Shown here: in pieces, positions 7,293 through 15,662 of the stretch
Layout: the number at the start of each line of letters is the position of its first letter
How positions within the stretch are numbered: the stretch's first letter is position 1
Source: Methanobacteriota archaeon
GTDB lineage: Archaea > Thermoplasmatota > Poseidoniia > Poseidoniales > Thalassarchaeaceae
NCBI GenBank assembly: GCA_011523055.1
Contig: WTHQ01000012.1
Location: 1 to 43,426, forward strand
Direction of reading: 5' to 3'
DNA length: 43,426 bases
The notes under the pieces: model-generated
Database searches by the model: none
Seen by the model: only the letters and a program-made list of their open reading frames with translations
Told to the model about the DNA's origin: nothing
Made by a program: the position numbers and the translations under genes

Positions 7293-7937
7293 ATGGAAGA
7301 ACTACTTAGAAATGCGATAGAGTCTGCAGTTGCCTCATCGAAGGAGCGCAAGTTCACAGAGAGTCTAGAGATAGCTTTCACGATCAAGGATGTTGACCTA
7401 AAGAACCCAGCGAACAGAATACAGGAGGAGGTCCGATTGCCATCTGGGCGTGGTAGGTCCGTGAAGATCGCAATGTTCGCTGGAGGGGAGATGGCAACAA
7501 AGGCAGAAGCTGCTGGTCTAGAGATAATCGATCCAACCACGATCGAAGACCTCGGTGGGAACAGACAGAAAGCAAGGAAATTAGCGAACAAAATGGATTT
7601 CTTCCTGTCAGAGATACCTCACATGGGGACTGTCGGTCGGTACCTGGGAATAGTACTCGGACCAAGAGGGAAAATGCCCCGTCCCGTGCCTCCAAACCTT
7701 GACCCGGGCATGATGGCCGCCGGTCTGAGCGACACGACGATAGTCAGGTCCAGAGATAGGATGACCTTCCACGCAGCCTTCGGCACAAAGGACCAAACCC
7801 TCGAAGAGCTGACCAGCAATGCGCTAGCGGTATGGAATAGGGTCATTGGCAAGCTTGAGCGGGGGCAAATGAACATTCGATCATGCTACATCAAGACCTC
7901 CATGGGGCCCTCAGTGAAGTTGGAGGTGGTTTCATGA
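7293..7937 (+). CDS. rpl1: Ribosomal protein L1 (uL1)
   Basis: Archaeal L1 of 214 aa that builds the L1 stalk beside the E site. Visible family features are VRLPSGRGRSVKIAMFAGG (two-domain hinge strand), FLSEIPHMGTVGRYLGIVLG followed by the signature GPRGKMPRPVPPN, and the C-terminal return strand GQMNIRSCYIKTSMGPSVKL. The frame is open from a TTG at 7248. The ATG at 7293 is preferred because GAGGTGAG precedes it with a 7-nt spacer and the resulting length is typical. In methanogens L1 represses its own operon by binding an mRNA copy of its rRNA site; whether the 59-nt spacer here does so is unknown. Its stop overlaps the L10 start (ATGA). Confidence 0.95.
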   Translation: MEELLRNAIESAVASSKERKFTESLEIAFTIKDVDLKNPANRIQEEVRLPSGRGRSVKIAMFAGGEMATKAEAAGLEIIDPTTIEDLGGNRQKARKLANKMDFFLSEIPHMGTVGRYLGIVLGPRGKMPRPVPPNLDPGMMAAGLSDTTIVRSRDRMTFHAAFGTKDQTLEELTSNALAVWNRVIGKLERGQMNIRSCYIKTSMGPSVKLEVVS

Positions 7938-8962
7938 TCACCCCCAAAATCGCACCCTGGAAGCGGACTAGAGTTGACGAATTGGCTGAGATCCTAGGAT
8001 CTGATGGAGTAATCGGGATCGTAGACATCGATGGTGTACCTGCCAAAAACATGCTTGACATGCGGGCCTCACTGAGGTCTAAGCTCACGATCACAATGGC
8101 CAAGAAGACACTGATCCGAAGGGCCTGGGAATCGTCAGGAATGGAATCTGAAACTCTTGACCAGCTTTTTGAGTCCTCCACCCAACCGGCCGTAGTACAC
8201 ACAGATTCAATGAACGCCTTCGAACTCAGTGCTGAGTTATCTAAGACTCGCCAAGGTAGAGCGGCAAAGGAGGGGGAGTTGGCTCCTATGGACATCATCG
8301 TAGAGAAGGGGCCCACGCAGTTTGGCCCTGGCCCGATTGTCGGAGAGTTCAACGCTGTTGGGATACCAGCCAAGATCGACAAGGGCAAAGTTGCTATCCA
8401 AAAGACGGTAACGGCTGTTGAGAAGGGGCAGCCGATTTCCGCAGATCTTGGAATAATGCTCTCCAAGCTAGACATAAATCCAATCGAAATTGGAATTATA
8501 CTCACAGGGGCAATGGAAGATGGACTCGTCCTGATGGCAGATGACCTAGACATTAACGTGGATGATGTTAGAAATGATGTTATCAGCGCTGTTTCCGGTG
8601 CTTTCAACCTCGCCTGCCAGATAACCTACTTCACCCCACAAACGGTTCCATCCCTCATTGCCAAGGCAAAGGGCGAGGCTATGTCAGTGGCAGTCAACTC
8701 TGCGATAGTCAATGATGAGACCTCTGCGTTGATTCTCTCCAAGGCGAAGTCCCAGGCATTGGGACTTGCAGGCCAATTAGATTCCATTGCACTTGACGAG
8801 GAGATCGTCGCCATGCTAAATGCTGGGGCCACAATCTCCTCAGAGAGTAGCAATTCGTCGGACTCCTCATCCGACGATGGTAGCTCGGATGCAACGTCCG
8901 AAGAGGAAGAGGAAGAAGAGGAGGACGCTGGGTTCGGTGGACTTGGCGATCTCTTCGGATAA
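7934..8962 (+). CDS. rpl10: Ribosomal protein L10 (uL10, P0 stalk base)
   Basis: Archaeal P0/L10 of 342 aa. Residues about 1-110 form the rRNA-binding domain (APWKRTRVDELAEIL, LDMRASLRSKLTITMAKKT). About 110-190 is the archaeal/eukaryal insert domain (QFGPGPIVGEFNAVGIPAKI). Helical spines binding L12 dimers follow. The tail has a Ser/Asp-rich linker, an eight-Glu run and the GTPase-recruiting end GFGGLGDLFG, nearly the same as the L12 tail. P0 anchors several L12 dimers and recruits EF-1A and EF-2. The start at 7934 overlaps the L1 stop by 4 bp and follows GGAGGTGG by 6 nt. The longer frame from 7883 is not needed. Confidence 0.95.
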   Translation: MITPKIAPWKRTRVDELAEILGSDGVIGIVDIDGVPAKNMLDMRASLRSKLTITMAKKTLIRRAWESSGMESETLDQLFESSTQPAVVHTDSMNAFELSAELSKTRQGRAAKEGELAPMDIIVEKGPTQFGPGPIVGEFNAVGIPAKIDKGKVAIQKTVTAVEKGQPISADLGIMLSKLDINPIEIGIILTGAMEDGLVLMADDLDINVDDVRNDVISAVSGAFNLACQITYFTPQTVPSLIAKAKGEAMSVAVNSAIVNDETSALILSKAKSQALGLAGQLDSIALDEEIVAMLNAGATISSESSNSSDSSSDDGSSDATSEEEEEEEEDAGFGGLGDLFG

Positions 8963-8976
8963 AAAAGGTGAAAGAA

Positions 8977-9291
8977 ATGGAGTATGTATACGCTGCAATG
9001 ATACTGCACTCAGCAGGAAAGACGATTGACGAAAAGGGCATTACTGCGGTTCTAGAATCCGCAGGAGTAGATGTAGACGCCGCGCGGGTCAAGGGGCTTG
9101 TGGCCTCACTTGCGTCGGTTGACATCGAGGAAGCGATGTCCACGGCAATTGCAGCACCAGTAGCTGCTGCGGCCCCCGCCGCGGGATCTGCTGGTGGATC
9201 CTCTGAAGCAGCAGCCCCAGCTGAGGAAGCTGCTGAAGAGGAAGAGGAGGATGACTCTGGCTTCGAAGGTCTGGGTTCCCTCTTCGGCTGA
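8977..9291 (+). CDS. rpl12: Ribosomal protein L12 (P1 stalk protein)
   Basis: Archaeal P1/L12 of 104 aa. The N-terminal dimerisation domain begins MEYVYAAMILHSAGKTI, close to the family norm, and continues ITAVLESAGVDVDAARVKGLV. An Ala/Gly/Pro-rich hinge (about residues 60-85) and an acidic run lead to GFEGLGSLFG, the tail that captures translational GTPases. The ATG at 8977 follows AGGTGA by 5 nt; a GTG at 8968 lies in the frame but adds nothing conserved. It follows L10 by 14 bp and ends the ribosomal cluster. The 58 bp to the convergent GTPase gene show no clear terminator hairpin. Confidence 0.95.
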   Translation: MEYVYAAMILHSAGKTIDEKGITAVLESAGVDVDAARVKGLVASLASVDIEEAMSTAIAAPVAAAAPAAGSAGGSSEAAAPAEEAAEEEEEDDSGFEGLGSLFG

Positions 9292-9349
9292 TTACAGTGC
9301 GTCTATTGCAATCATTCGAACAACCCCTCCAGTGTGAGCAATGGTCGAG

Positions 9350-10618
9350 CTAGGACTTAGCATAGATCCTTATCACATCAGACATAGATAACTCTGAGTC
9401 TCCTCGTATTGATCTACCCGAAATCGCGTTGGTTGCCCTAATGAAACCGTTGCCCAAATCTGAGTGAACAGCGAAGGCCAGGTCTCTAGCGGTCGATCCG
9501 GATGGAAGAAGGATAGCATCCGGTAAAGTCCTATTCTCAGCATCAGTCCATCTACCCTCATCCGCCACGGGATAAACTACGATTTGTGACAACCTGGAAA
9601 AGACGACCTCCGACAAAAGGTCGACAAGTCCGGCCCCATCCACACCAGACATCCTCGCCCTTATCTTTTCCAAGACGCTTATTTGCGTGTCAGAGGCGTT
9701 GCTGTGGGAATTTATGTCAAATTTAGCTGGGCCATCGCCCACTGAGTTTTCGATCAATCCCGCTTTTCTTGCCTTGCTCAGTGTAAGCTCCGCCTCAGCC
9801 GATGTGGGCTTACATGGCACCCCGAGCCTTTCGAATTGTCCCATCAAGGTTCTAATCGTCGCCGGTTCTACCCTGTCCGCCTTATTCATTGCAACTGCGA
9901 TGGGGAACATGGAAGCTCGTATTTCTGCGGCCAACTTTCTCAAGGTCCCCTTACCCCAGTCCCAGGGTTGTGCTCCTGGCTCTGCTTCCATAGCGGCCTG
10001 TAGGCCGATTGTTGCATCTCTTTCTGTGCCACCTAGGCCGCTGATGAGACTTGTCACAAGGTCTACTAGGGCTCTCTCACCCCCTGATTGAGCCCTCCGG
10101 GCCCCTCTTGACCAGCCTTGGATTAGTATTCCAGTGAGCCACAGATCAATTTCCTCAATGAGGAAATTGTGTTCCTCGATTGGGGTCGAGCCCGTAGATT
10201 CTGAGTGATTGCCTTCCAAGTCAGTTGACTCTGACGCGTCTACGACCTGTATTAGAGCGTCACATCGAGATAAGTCCGAGAGGAACTGGTTGCCCCTGCC
10301 CCTCCCCTCGTTTGCCCCGGGAACAAGGCCAGCTACATCGACCAGCGTTATTGGGACCAAACGTCTGAAGTTTTCACAGGATCCTGTTCTAGGGTTGCAC
10401 GAGCTACCTTGATGGTTCTCTTGTGGGTCAGTATTTTTCAAAGTCCTCGTGGGAACGTCAGCGCACCTGCATGGCTCTGGCACCGGTATCCATGCAATTC
10501 CAATGTTGGGCTCAATGGTGGTGAACGGGTAATCGGCGATCTCTACCAATGTACTTGTCAATGACGAGAAAGCTGTTGATTTTCCAACGTTGGGTTTGCC
10601 CACCAGACCGACCCTCAT
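9350..10618 (-). CDS. YchF/OBG-family translation-associated GTPase (archaeal/eukaryotic Ygr210-like subtype)
   Basis: P-loop NTPase of 422 aa. GLVGKPNVGKSTAFSSLT is G1, ADYPFTTIEPNIG the YchF-type switch I, DVAGLVPGANEGRGRGNQF G3 and switch II, and AMNKAD G4. Between switch I and G3 is a Cys-rich insert (PCRCAD, CNPRTGSC) found in the archaeal and yeast Ygr210 subtype and possibly metal-binding. A helical region is inserted after G3. The C-terminus (about 340-422; SGSTARDLAFAVHSDLG) is a TGS domain. Family members bind ribosomes, and some prefer ATP. It follows the membrane module on the minus strand with a 40-nt spacer and converges on L12. Confidence 0.9.
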   Translation of the reverse strand: MRVGLVGKPNVGKSTAFSSLTSTLVEIADYPFTTIEPNIGIAWIPVPEPCRCADVPTRTLKNTDPQENHQGSSCNPRTGSCENFRRLVPITLVDVAGLVPGANEGRGRGNQFLSDLSRCDALIQVVDASESTDLEGNHSESTGSTPIEEHNFLIEEIDLWLTGILIQGWSRGARRAQSGGERALVDLVTSLISGLGGTERDATIGLQAAMEAEPGAQPWDWGKGTLRKLAAEIRASMFPIAVAMNKADRVEPATIRTLMGQFERLGVPCKPTSAEAELTLSKARKAGLIENSVGDGPAKFDINSHSNASDTQISVLEKIRARMSGVDGAGLVDLLSEVVFSRLSQIVVYPVADEGRWTDAENRTLPDAILLPSGSTARDLAFAVHSDLGNGFIRATNAISGRSIRGDSELSMSDVIRIYAKS

Positions 10619-10658
10619 GGCGATCGCTAGGGCTGGATTGTCAACAATCTACCGATGT

Positions 10659-12320
10659 TTACAACTCAGTAGGAGCACCTGGCACTTCGGTATCGGAGAC
10701 TGGGGTCAGCATGGTGTCAACATCCGCGCCAGCAGAGAGGACTGAGCGGATTGTAATGGGCTCAGCCACTGTGAAAGTCTCTATCTTCCTGGTATCTGAT
10801 GTTGAGGTGTCTACCTGTATTCTGCCGTGGAACAGCCCACGGAGAACGTTGACTGTGTGTAGTATAACTGCAATTACAGCGCCGTAGAACATGACAGACC
10901 CAATTACAGCGAATCTATCTGGCAAGTTAGTGTTCAGTTCTACTTCAAGTTGGGATGTTGACAGATTGATTGACTCTGCGATTAGCATGCAGATCAATCC
11001 TGCGGAGGTCGCGGTTACGAACATCCAGTATCCAATCCTAGTCCTTTCGGGGGATGGCAGTGATCTCTTCGTAATCGATGGATATAGGTGAAGTTGTATG
11101 CCCATCGCCATTGGTATGAAGAACAACCAGAGGGTCATCAGCTCGATGGTTTCCAGCAATGGTTCGTACGTCTGAAAACCCGCGATAGATGGGGACCTGA
11201 ACGCATAATTCAACAACCAAACCACAATCAAAGCAATGGAAGAGGTGACGAGGATCGCCATCCCGTTGGTTATCTCTGGCGAACTGCCACTACCACGTAT
11301 GGTACCGATGACATTTGCGGACAGCGCAAGCATAGGTGCCAGTGACAGTGCAATCAAAAAGGTCCCGAACATTTTAGCTGACGCGGATACTTCAGGCAAA
11401 ACTGACCCCTGAGCGATCAGACCAGAGAACAAACCCCCATCCAGGCTTTGGTAGGCAGTTGAGGTTAGAACCAATCCTGCGAGTACGGTTCCGCTTAGGG
11501 TTCTTGACCATAGGGGTGAATTTGATCCTATTGCCGCTGAGTACAACGATAATGCTGCTATCGACCAGAGGAAGAATGGAACTCCAAAGAGTTTGGTGAC
11601 GAGCCAGGGATCAGTCAAAGATGAAGCATCATTTGCTATCAGGGAAGCGATTAGAGCTACAGGGCCGCCTATGAATGCGAGAGATAACAACCAACCCGGC
11701 TCCCTCGGACTCTGAGTCCTATTGGCGAGTGTCAACAGAATGTTGACCAAGACCGCAGCGTACCCTAGAGCCATTACGGCCATCCCAACTGCTGTCAGAT
11801 CGATTCCGAATGGATCGGGGTTGTGGGCAGCGATGAACAGTAGGAGTACTCCGGCGGTCCATGGGGTCGCAACCAACGTACCATTCCTTTCGCTAGGTAG
11901 TCCCCCAGGTGTGCCACAAAGTAAAGGGAGGACGTGGAATGATGCGCCAATGACCACCATTCCGATGAAGCCATACAATCCTGCCACAGTCCCCGCGGAG
12001 ATCAATGTGTCTGAAGATGGGGTGTATCCCCAACCTGACAACGAGATCAGTGCATACGGGTCGTGTCCTACCCAGACCCCGAGGAACGTGAAGCAGACAG
12101 ACAGGAACAGCCATAGCGACCCTATGATGATCCATGTTCGGGAGGCAGAGCCAGGCTTCCCCTCAGCGAAATCAATCGCAGGCCCTAGGGCTTTCTCGAG
12201 TAGGAATAGTCCAGTTGGCCTCAGAACGTCACCGACGACACCCAGTCCTCGGCTGGAGATAACAAAAAACCCAAACAGCATGGCCCAGAAGATTAAGAGG
12301 GTTTGAATATCATTGAACAT
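10659..12320 (-). CDS. Polytopic membrane protein, distantly like heme-copper oxidase subunit I
   Basis: A 553-aa protein with about 14 hydrophobic segments and a polar C-terminal tail of about 55 residues. Two segments share the pattern G-x3-H-x2-P followed by LPS-ER: around 125-145 (GASFHVLPLLCG, LPSER) and 407-426 (GIQLHLYPSITKRSLPSPER). This recalls the helix-loop with an LPxxxGR-like motif in heme-copper oxidase subunit I and CcoN, and hints at an internal duplication. The canonical heme and copper His pattern (HPEVY-like, HH, HxH) is not present, so oxidase activity is not supported. A four-base gap after the upstream 89-aa membrane gene, with GGGAGTGA before the start, indicates an operon. 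A redox-linked membrane role is only a guess. Confidence 0.6.
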   Translation of the reverse strand: MFNDIQTLLIFWAMLFGFFVISSRGLGVVGDVLRPTGLFLLEKALGPAIDFAEGKPGSASRTWIIIGSLWLFLSVCFTFLGVWVGHDPYALISLSGWGYTPSSDTLISAGTVAGLYGFIGMVVIGASFHVLPLLCGTPGGLPSERNGTLVATPWTAGVLLLFIAAHNPDPFGIDLTAVGMAVMALGYAAVLVNILLTLANRTQSPREPGWLLSLAFIGGPVALIASLIANDASSLTDPWLVTKLFGVPFFLWSIAALSLYSAAIGSNSPLWSRTLSGTVLAGLVLTSTAYQSLDGGLFSGLIAQGSVLPEVSASAKMFGTFLIALSLAPMLALSANVIGTIRGSGSSPEITNGMAILVTSSIALIVVWLLNYAFRSPSIAGFQTYEPLLETIELMTLWLFFIPMAMGIQLHLYPSITKRSLPSPERTRIGYWMFVTATSAGLICMLIAESINLSTSQLEVELNTNLPDRFAVIGSVMFYGAVIAVILHTVNVLRGLFHGRIQVDTSTSDTRKIETFTVAEPITIRSVLSAGADVDTMLTPVSDTEVPGAPTEL

Positions 12321-12324
12321 TCTC

Positions 12325-12594
12325 TCACTCCCTCGTTACTTCTGTCAACAACGTCGCGAGGATCATCATGGTACCGACCAGCATCCCTAGAATGAAAATC
12401 CAAACTTGCCCCTGCAATGACCCAAAGGTCTCAAGGTCTGAAATCACAGGCAAATCTTGTCCGGGAAAGGCAATGGAGTGAATAGTCAAGGACAGTAGAG
12501 CGATGATTACGCCCAGAACCAAGAGGAGCCATGAGGACCTTGGCTCAGCGTTTGCCTGCATGAAGACATCGATACTTTGATCGGAATTAGCCAT
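12325..12594 (-). CDS. Small two-helix membrane protein, partner of the oxidase-like protein
   Basis: An 89-aa protein. Twenty polar residues are followed by two transmembrane helices (about 20-43, WLLLVLGVIIALLSLTIHSI, and 65-85, WIFILGMLVGTMMILATLL). No family is recognised. Its stop lies 4 bp before the start of the 553-aa membrane protein, so the two are almost certainly cotranscribed and may form one membrane complex, the small protein acting like an accessory subunit of an oxidase-type core. The ATG at 12594 is the only good start. The 77 bp upstream contain AT-rich TATGTATA-like sequence but no decisive promoter. Confidence 0.6.
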   Translation of the reverse strand: MANSDQSIDVFMQANAEPRSSWLLLVLGVIIALLSLTIHSIAFPGQDLPVISDLETFGSLQGQVWIFILGMLVGTMMILATLLTEVTRE

Positions 12595-12671
12595 ATATAC
12601 ACGGACCCGCCCTTACGGACGCTTCAACCAGTTTCATTGTGTCCTTAAGCCTTAGGCGGAATGGACGAGAT

Positions 12672-13799
12672 TCAAGGAGCGTGCAAGGACCTCAGGACGT
12701 TCCCGCGTCTCGTCATACCTGTCCCAAACTGTACAGGTGACGAGATATCGCTACTAATCTCATCCGACCAAACAGATTTGCAATCGCAGCGCAGGGACGA
12801 GAATTCATCTAATTCCTTGGAAACCGAGTACCTCTCTATCGCAGCTACCACTTCCTTGTCGCATTTTCCACAATTGTGAGCGCCTCTTACCTTTCCTCCT
12901 GCTGTGGGGTGAACGATGACTCTGCAGCCAGACTCTGTAATATCATGGTGGCTTTCTTGGATCATCTTTACTAACGACCAAAGCCAAGGTGGCCTGTATT
13001 CTCTGTTCCTGTGGAGCCTGTCCACAATCGTTTTCTTCTGAATGTTCATCGGATTAATCGAGACTTCGTCACTGAAGCGAGCGACCTGTTTAACCCAATT
13101 CACCGAGTGGGTTAGTGCATCTCCTTCGGACATGAATGGTGGTTTGAAAAGTAAGTAGGTCTTTACACGAAGATTGTGTTTCCTGAGTCTTTCAACTGCA
13201 CCATGCCAGACCTTCAGGTTAAATCCCTTGTTGACATGGAATCTCAACACCGCATCGTCATATGCCTCGAGACCAATGGCCACGGTGCAGCCTGGGTGAA
13301 TGGAGGACACCCAAGACAGTTTGTCTTCTCTACAGAGGTGTGCTTGGGCCTCTACGACAAGGTGGAGGCCCATTTCGCGAGTCTCCCTAAGTACTGTCTC
13401 TTGCCATTGTGTGGGATTTTCCTCGTCTTCGAAGAAGGTTCCGGAGGTGTAGACTTTCACCATCTTGCACCCCTCGAAGTCGTTTGTGATTTTCTTTGCC
13501 TCAATCCATTGAGACTGGAGGTTATCTATTGTCACGTCGTCCCTGACGTCATTGAAGTAACCGCAAAATGTACAGCCCGATTTCCACCACCAAGTGCATC
13601 CCCTCGTTCTGAGGATCACTGTTGCTGCTGTGCATGGTGATCCATTCGGTAACACCTCGGGGGTAAGATAGACGGTTGCGGGTTTCGAGGCATCCCAGGA
13701 CTCCCTCCTTTCTACAGATGACGGTAGGTTTTCCGGGGCCTTAACCAACTCATGCAACCTCCTTGGAGGAGAGGTTCTCTTGAGAAGCGGCGCTCCCAT
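12672..13799 (-). CDS. raSEA: Radical SAM protein, archaeosine biosynthesis (RaSEA-like)
   Basis: Radical SAM enzyme of 375 aa. RTRGCTWWWKSGCTFCGY gives the C-x7-C-x2-C cluster motif typical of the ELP3-related TIGR01210 group, not the usual Cx3Cx2C. KVYTSGTFFEDEE is the post-motif strand with substrate and SAM contacts, and VAIGLEAYDDAVL and LLFKPPF are typical later strands. A C-terminal CDCK/HNCGKCDKE region may hold another metal. RaSEA acts with ArcS in archaea to turn lysine-modified preQ0 at tRNA position 15 into archaeosine. The ArcS partner is not in this window. The ATG at 13799 has a TATA-like CAATAAAAG about 25 nt upstream, fitting a leaderless mRNA. Confidence 0.82.
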   Translation of the reverse strand: MGAPLLKRTSPPRRLHELVKAPENLPSSVERRESWDASKPATVYLTPEVLPNGSPCTAATVILRTRGCTWWWKSGCTFCGYFNDVRDDVTIDNLQSQWIEAKKITNDFEGCKMVKVYTSGTFFEDEENPTQWQETVLRETREMGLHLVVEAQAHLCREDKLSWVSSIHPGCTVAIGLEAYDDAVLRFHVNKGFNLKVWHGAVERLRKHNLRVKTYLLFKPPFMSEGDALTHSVNWVKQVARFSDEVSINPMNIQKKTIVDRLHRNREYRPPWLWSLVKMIQESHHDITESGCRVIVHPTAGGKVRGAHNCGKCDKEVVAAIERYSVSKELDEFSSLRCDCKSVWSDEISSDISSPVQFGTGMTRRGNVLRSLHAP

Positions 13800-13817
13800 G
13801 TGGTTGGGTCTAGTACC

Positions 13818-13829
13818 CTTTTATTGAAT
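13818..13829 (-). promoter_or_regulatory. TATA-like element for the RaSEA gene in a divergent promoter region
   Basis: Minus-strand TTCAATAAAAGG is centred about 25 nt before the ATG at 13799. The same AT-rich stretch might serve the divergent transporter gene, since TATA boxes are nearly symmetric, but no start codon lies at the matching distance on the plus strand. Confidence 0.5.
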
Positions 13830-13908
13830 ATGAGTGAGAGATGTTAGCAATTCAAACCAGATGATGATTAGTAGTATCTTTGAAGTGGCTAGGCTTATTT
13901 GGAGACGC

Positions 13909-15651
13909 ATGGGAATCCTATCTTCATCAACGATTGTGGCTTCGGATGAGGCTGAAAAGAGGGCCCTGCAAGCATGGTATTGGTATGATTGGGCGAATCA
14001 AGCATTTGCGTTAACTGTCCTGACGGTCGTCGTACCTGCGTTGACCGCAAGCATGTACAATACAGCCACTGGGACCCAGACAGGAGACTCATTCTATGCC
14101 TTGGTCCTTGGGATGTCCAGTCTGTTCGTCGCATTAGTGAGTCCGGTACTGGGTGCCATCGCCGATAGGATAGAAATCAAGAAGAAGATCCTATGGGCTT
14201 ACACGATAGTCGGAGTGATTTTCACTGCTCTAATGGGAGCTGCTCCCTTCCTTGGTGAGGGGACTGACTACATGTTCTTGGCTGTGTGTCTAGTGATAGG
14301 TAATATCGGATTCGCTGGAGGGAATGTGATCTACTATGCCTTCATGCCATACCTTGCTCGAAAGGAAGACACTGATCACGTCTCAAGCTGGGGGTACGCT
14401 TACGGGTTCATGGGTGGATCCACGATACTAATTGTGCACCTTGGATTGGGTCTCAGTTTTGGATTCACGCCCAGTGTCCTTGCCTTCATATTCGTCACGA
14501 GTGCCATGTGGTGGCTGGGTTGGGGCTATCAGTTGTTTTTGAAGACCCCAGAGCCTAAATTACCAAACCCGAGAGAATATGACAGCGCCTTTGAGGCCAT
14601 AATGGAAGGGTTGAGCGAAGTGGCTCGCTCGTTCAGAGAAATCAAAAAATATAGGTCTCTTTCCATATTCCTGGTCTCATACCTACTCTTCTTCGATGGA
14701 GTGAATACCATCGGAGGAGTTGCCTCAGCATATGGCGAGTCTGTCCTCAGACTGTCCCAAACCATGAATTTCGTACTTCTACTCATGGTTAACATAGTAG
14801 CAATTCCGATGACGATCCTTGGTGGTAGGGCCGCTAGGCGGTTCGGTACCAAGCAAGTACTCACCGCCGCCCTAGGTGTTTATTGTGTGGTGGCGATACT
14901 GGCGGTTGGATTCGCTCCATTGGAATTAGAAAATGACCACGAGAGGTATGACTTCCAATACGATTGGAGTGAGGTGGAAGGGGGCTATGTATTATCCACG
15001 CTCTACGACCGTGGTGTCGATTCCTGGGTGAGCGATGAAGGAGAAGGTGATGCTGCTTTCAGAGACGCGTTCATGGGCTATTTACAAGACGAGGATGGTG
15101 ATGAAATCGGACTGCTGGGTCTCGGAGAGGCATCACTCCTCGCATCCTCGATGAATAATGAGTTGAATCATAGATTCAGCTTTTCATTCAAGGGAGGCGA
15201 TCTAGATGGAGAGGCCTCAGTTGGAGACCATCATCCCACAAAAATCGGAAATGGTGAGCTTAGCTGGTGGCCAGAGACCCTTAGAGAAAACCTCTGGGAG
15301 CCGCTAGGGTTCGGAGTAAACTCTCAATGGATACTTCTAGGAACGATGGTCGGAGTGGTGATGGGGACAGTCGGTGCACAGGCTCGAAGTATGATGGTCA
15401 TGATGACACCGAAAACCAAAGCAGCTGAATTCTTCGGTTTCTTTGGTTTCATCGGCAAAGCGGCGGCGTTCATCGGACCGATAATCTACGGGTTGACTGC
15501 AAACGCGTTCAACTCCAGAGTGGCCGTATTCACCATAATGATAGTAATTTTAGCCGGCACTGCTCTACTGACATTCGTCGATTTAGAAGAAGGGAAAGCC
15601 ACGGCGGCACATGTAGATTCAAATGCCTGGGATTCCACTGAAAAGAAGTGA
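13909..15651 (+). CDS. MFS transporter, UMF1/Atg22-like, with a large acidic insert
   Basis: Major-facilitator protein of the UMF1 (Atg22/YxiO) type. ALQAWYWYDWANQAFALTV is the family's N-terminal signature, and a first-loop motif (LGAIADRIEIKKK) and about 12 helices follow. Atg22 exports amino acids from yeast vacuoles; prokaryotic members are poorly known. A hydrophilic insert of about 135 residues (roughly ORF residues 368-502), rich in Asp, Glu and Gly, separates two late helices and probably lies outside the cell. The frame opens with a GTG at 13834, with further starts at 13861, 13909 and 13936. 13909 is chosen as a compromise, because homology begins near residue 40 of the longest frame and a TATA-like GCTTATTT lies at 13893. 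The start is uncertain. The hexapeptide-repeat gene follows after 11 bp. Confidence 0.8.
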   Translation: MGILSSSTIVASDEAEKRALQAWYWYDWANQAFALTVLTVVVPALTASMYNTATGTQTGDSFYALVLGMSSLFVALVSPVLGAIADRIEIKKKILWAYTIVGVIFTALMGAAPFLGEGTDYMFLAVCLVIGNIGFAGGNVIYYAFMPYLARKEDTDHVSSWGYAYGFMGGSTILIVHLGLGLSFGFTPSVLAFIFVTSAMWWLGWGYQLFLKTPEPKLPNPREYDSAFEAIMEGLSEVARSFREIKKYRSLSIFLVSYLLFFDGVNTIGGVASAYGESVLRLSQTMNFVLLLMVNIVAIPMTILGGRAARRFGTKQVLTAALGVYCVVAILAVGFAPLELENDHERYDFQYDWSEVEGGYVLSTLYDRGVDSWVSDEGEGDAAFRDAFMGYLQDEDGDEIGLLGLGEASLLASSMNNELNHRFSFSFKGGDLDGEASVGDHHPTKIGNGELSWWPETLRENLWEPLGFGVNSQWILLGTMVGVVMGTVGAQARSMMVMMTPKTKAAEFFGFFGFIGKAAAFIGPIIYGLTANAFNSRVAVFTIMIVILAGTALLTFVDLEEGKATAAHVDSNAWDSTEKK

Positions 15652-15662
15652 GGTAGAATTCT

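Noticed and set aside
8626-9143. Minus-strand frames of 127 and 144 aa across L10 and L12
   Set aside because: They are shadows of the acidic Glu and Ala codon runs in the stalk-protein genes.
10659-12320. Annotation as a functional cytochrome oxidase or nitric oxide reductase subunit I
   Set aside because: The canonical heme and metal His motifs are absent; only loop-like resemblance remains.
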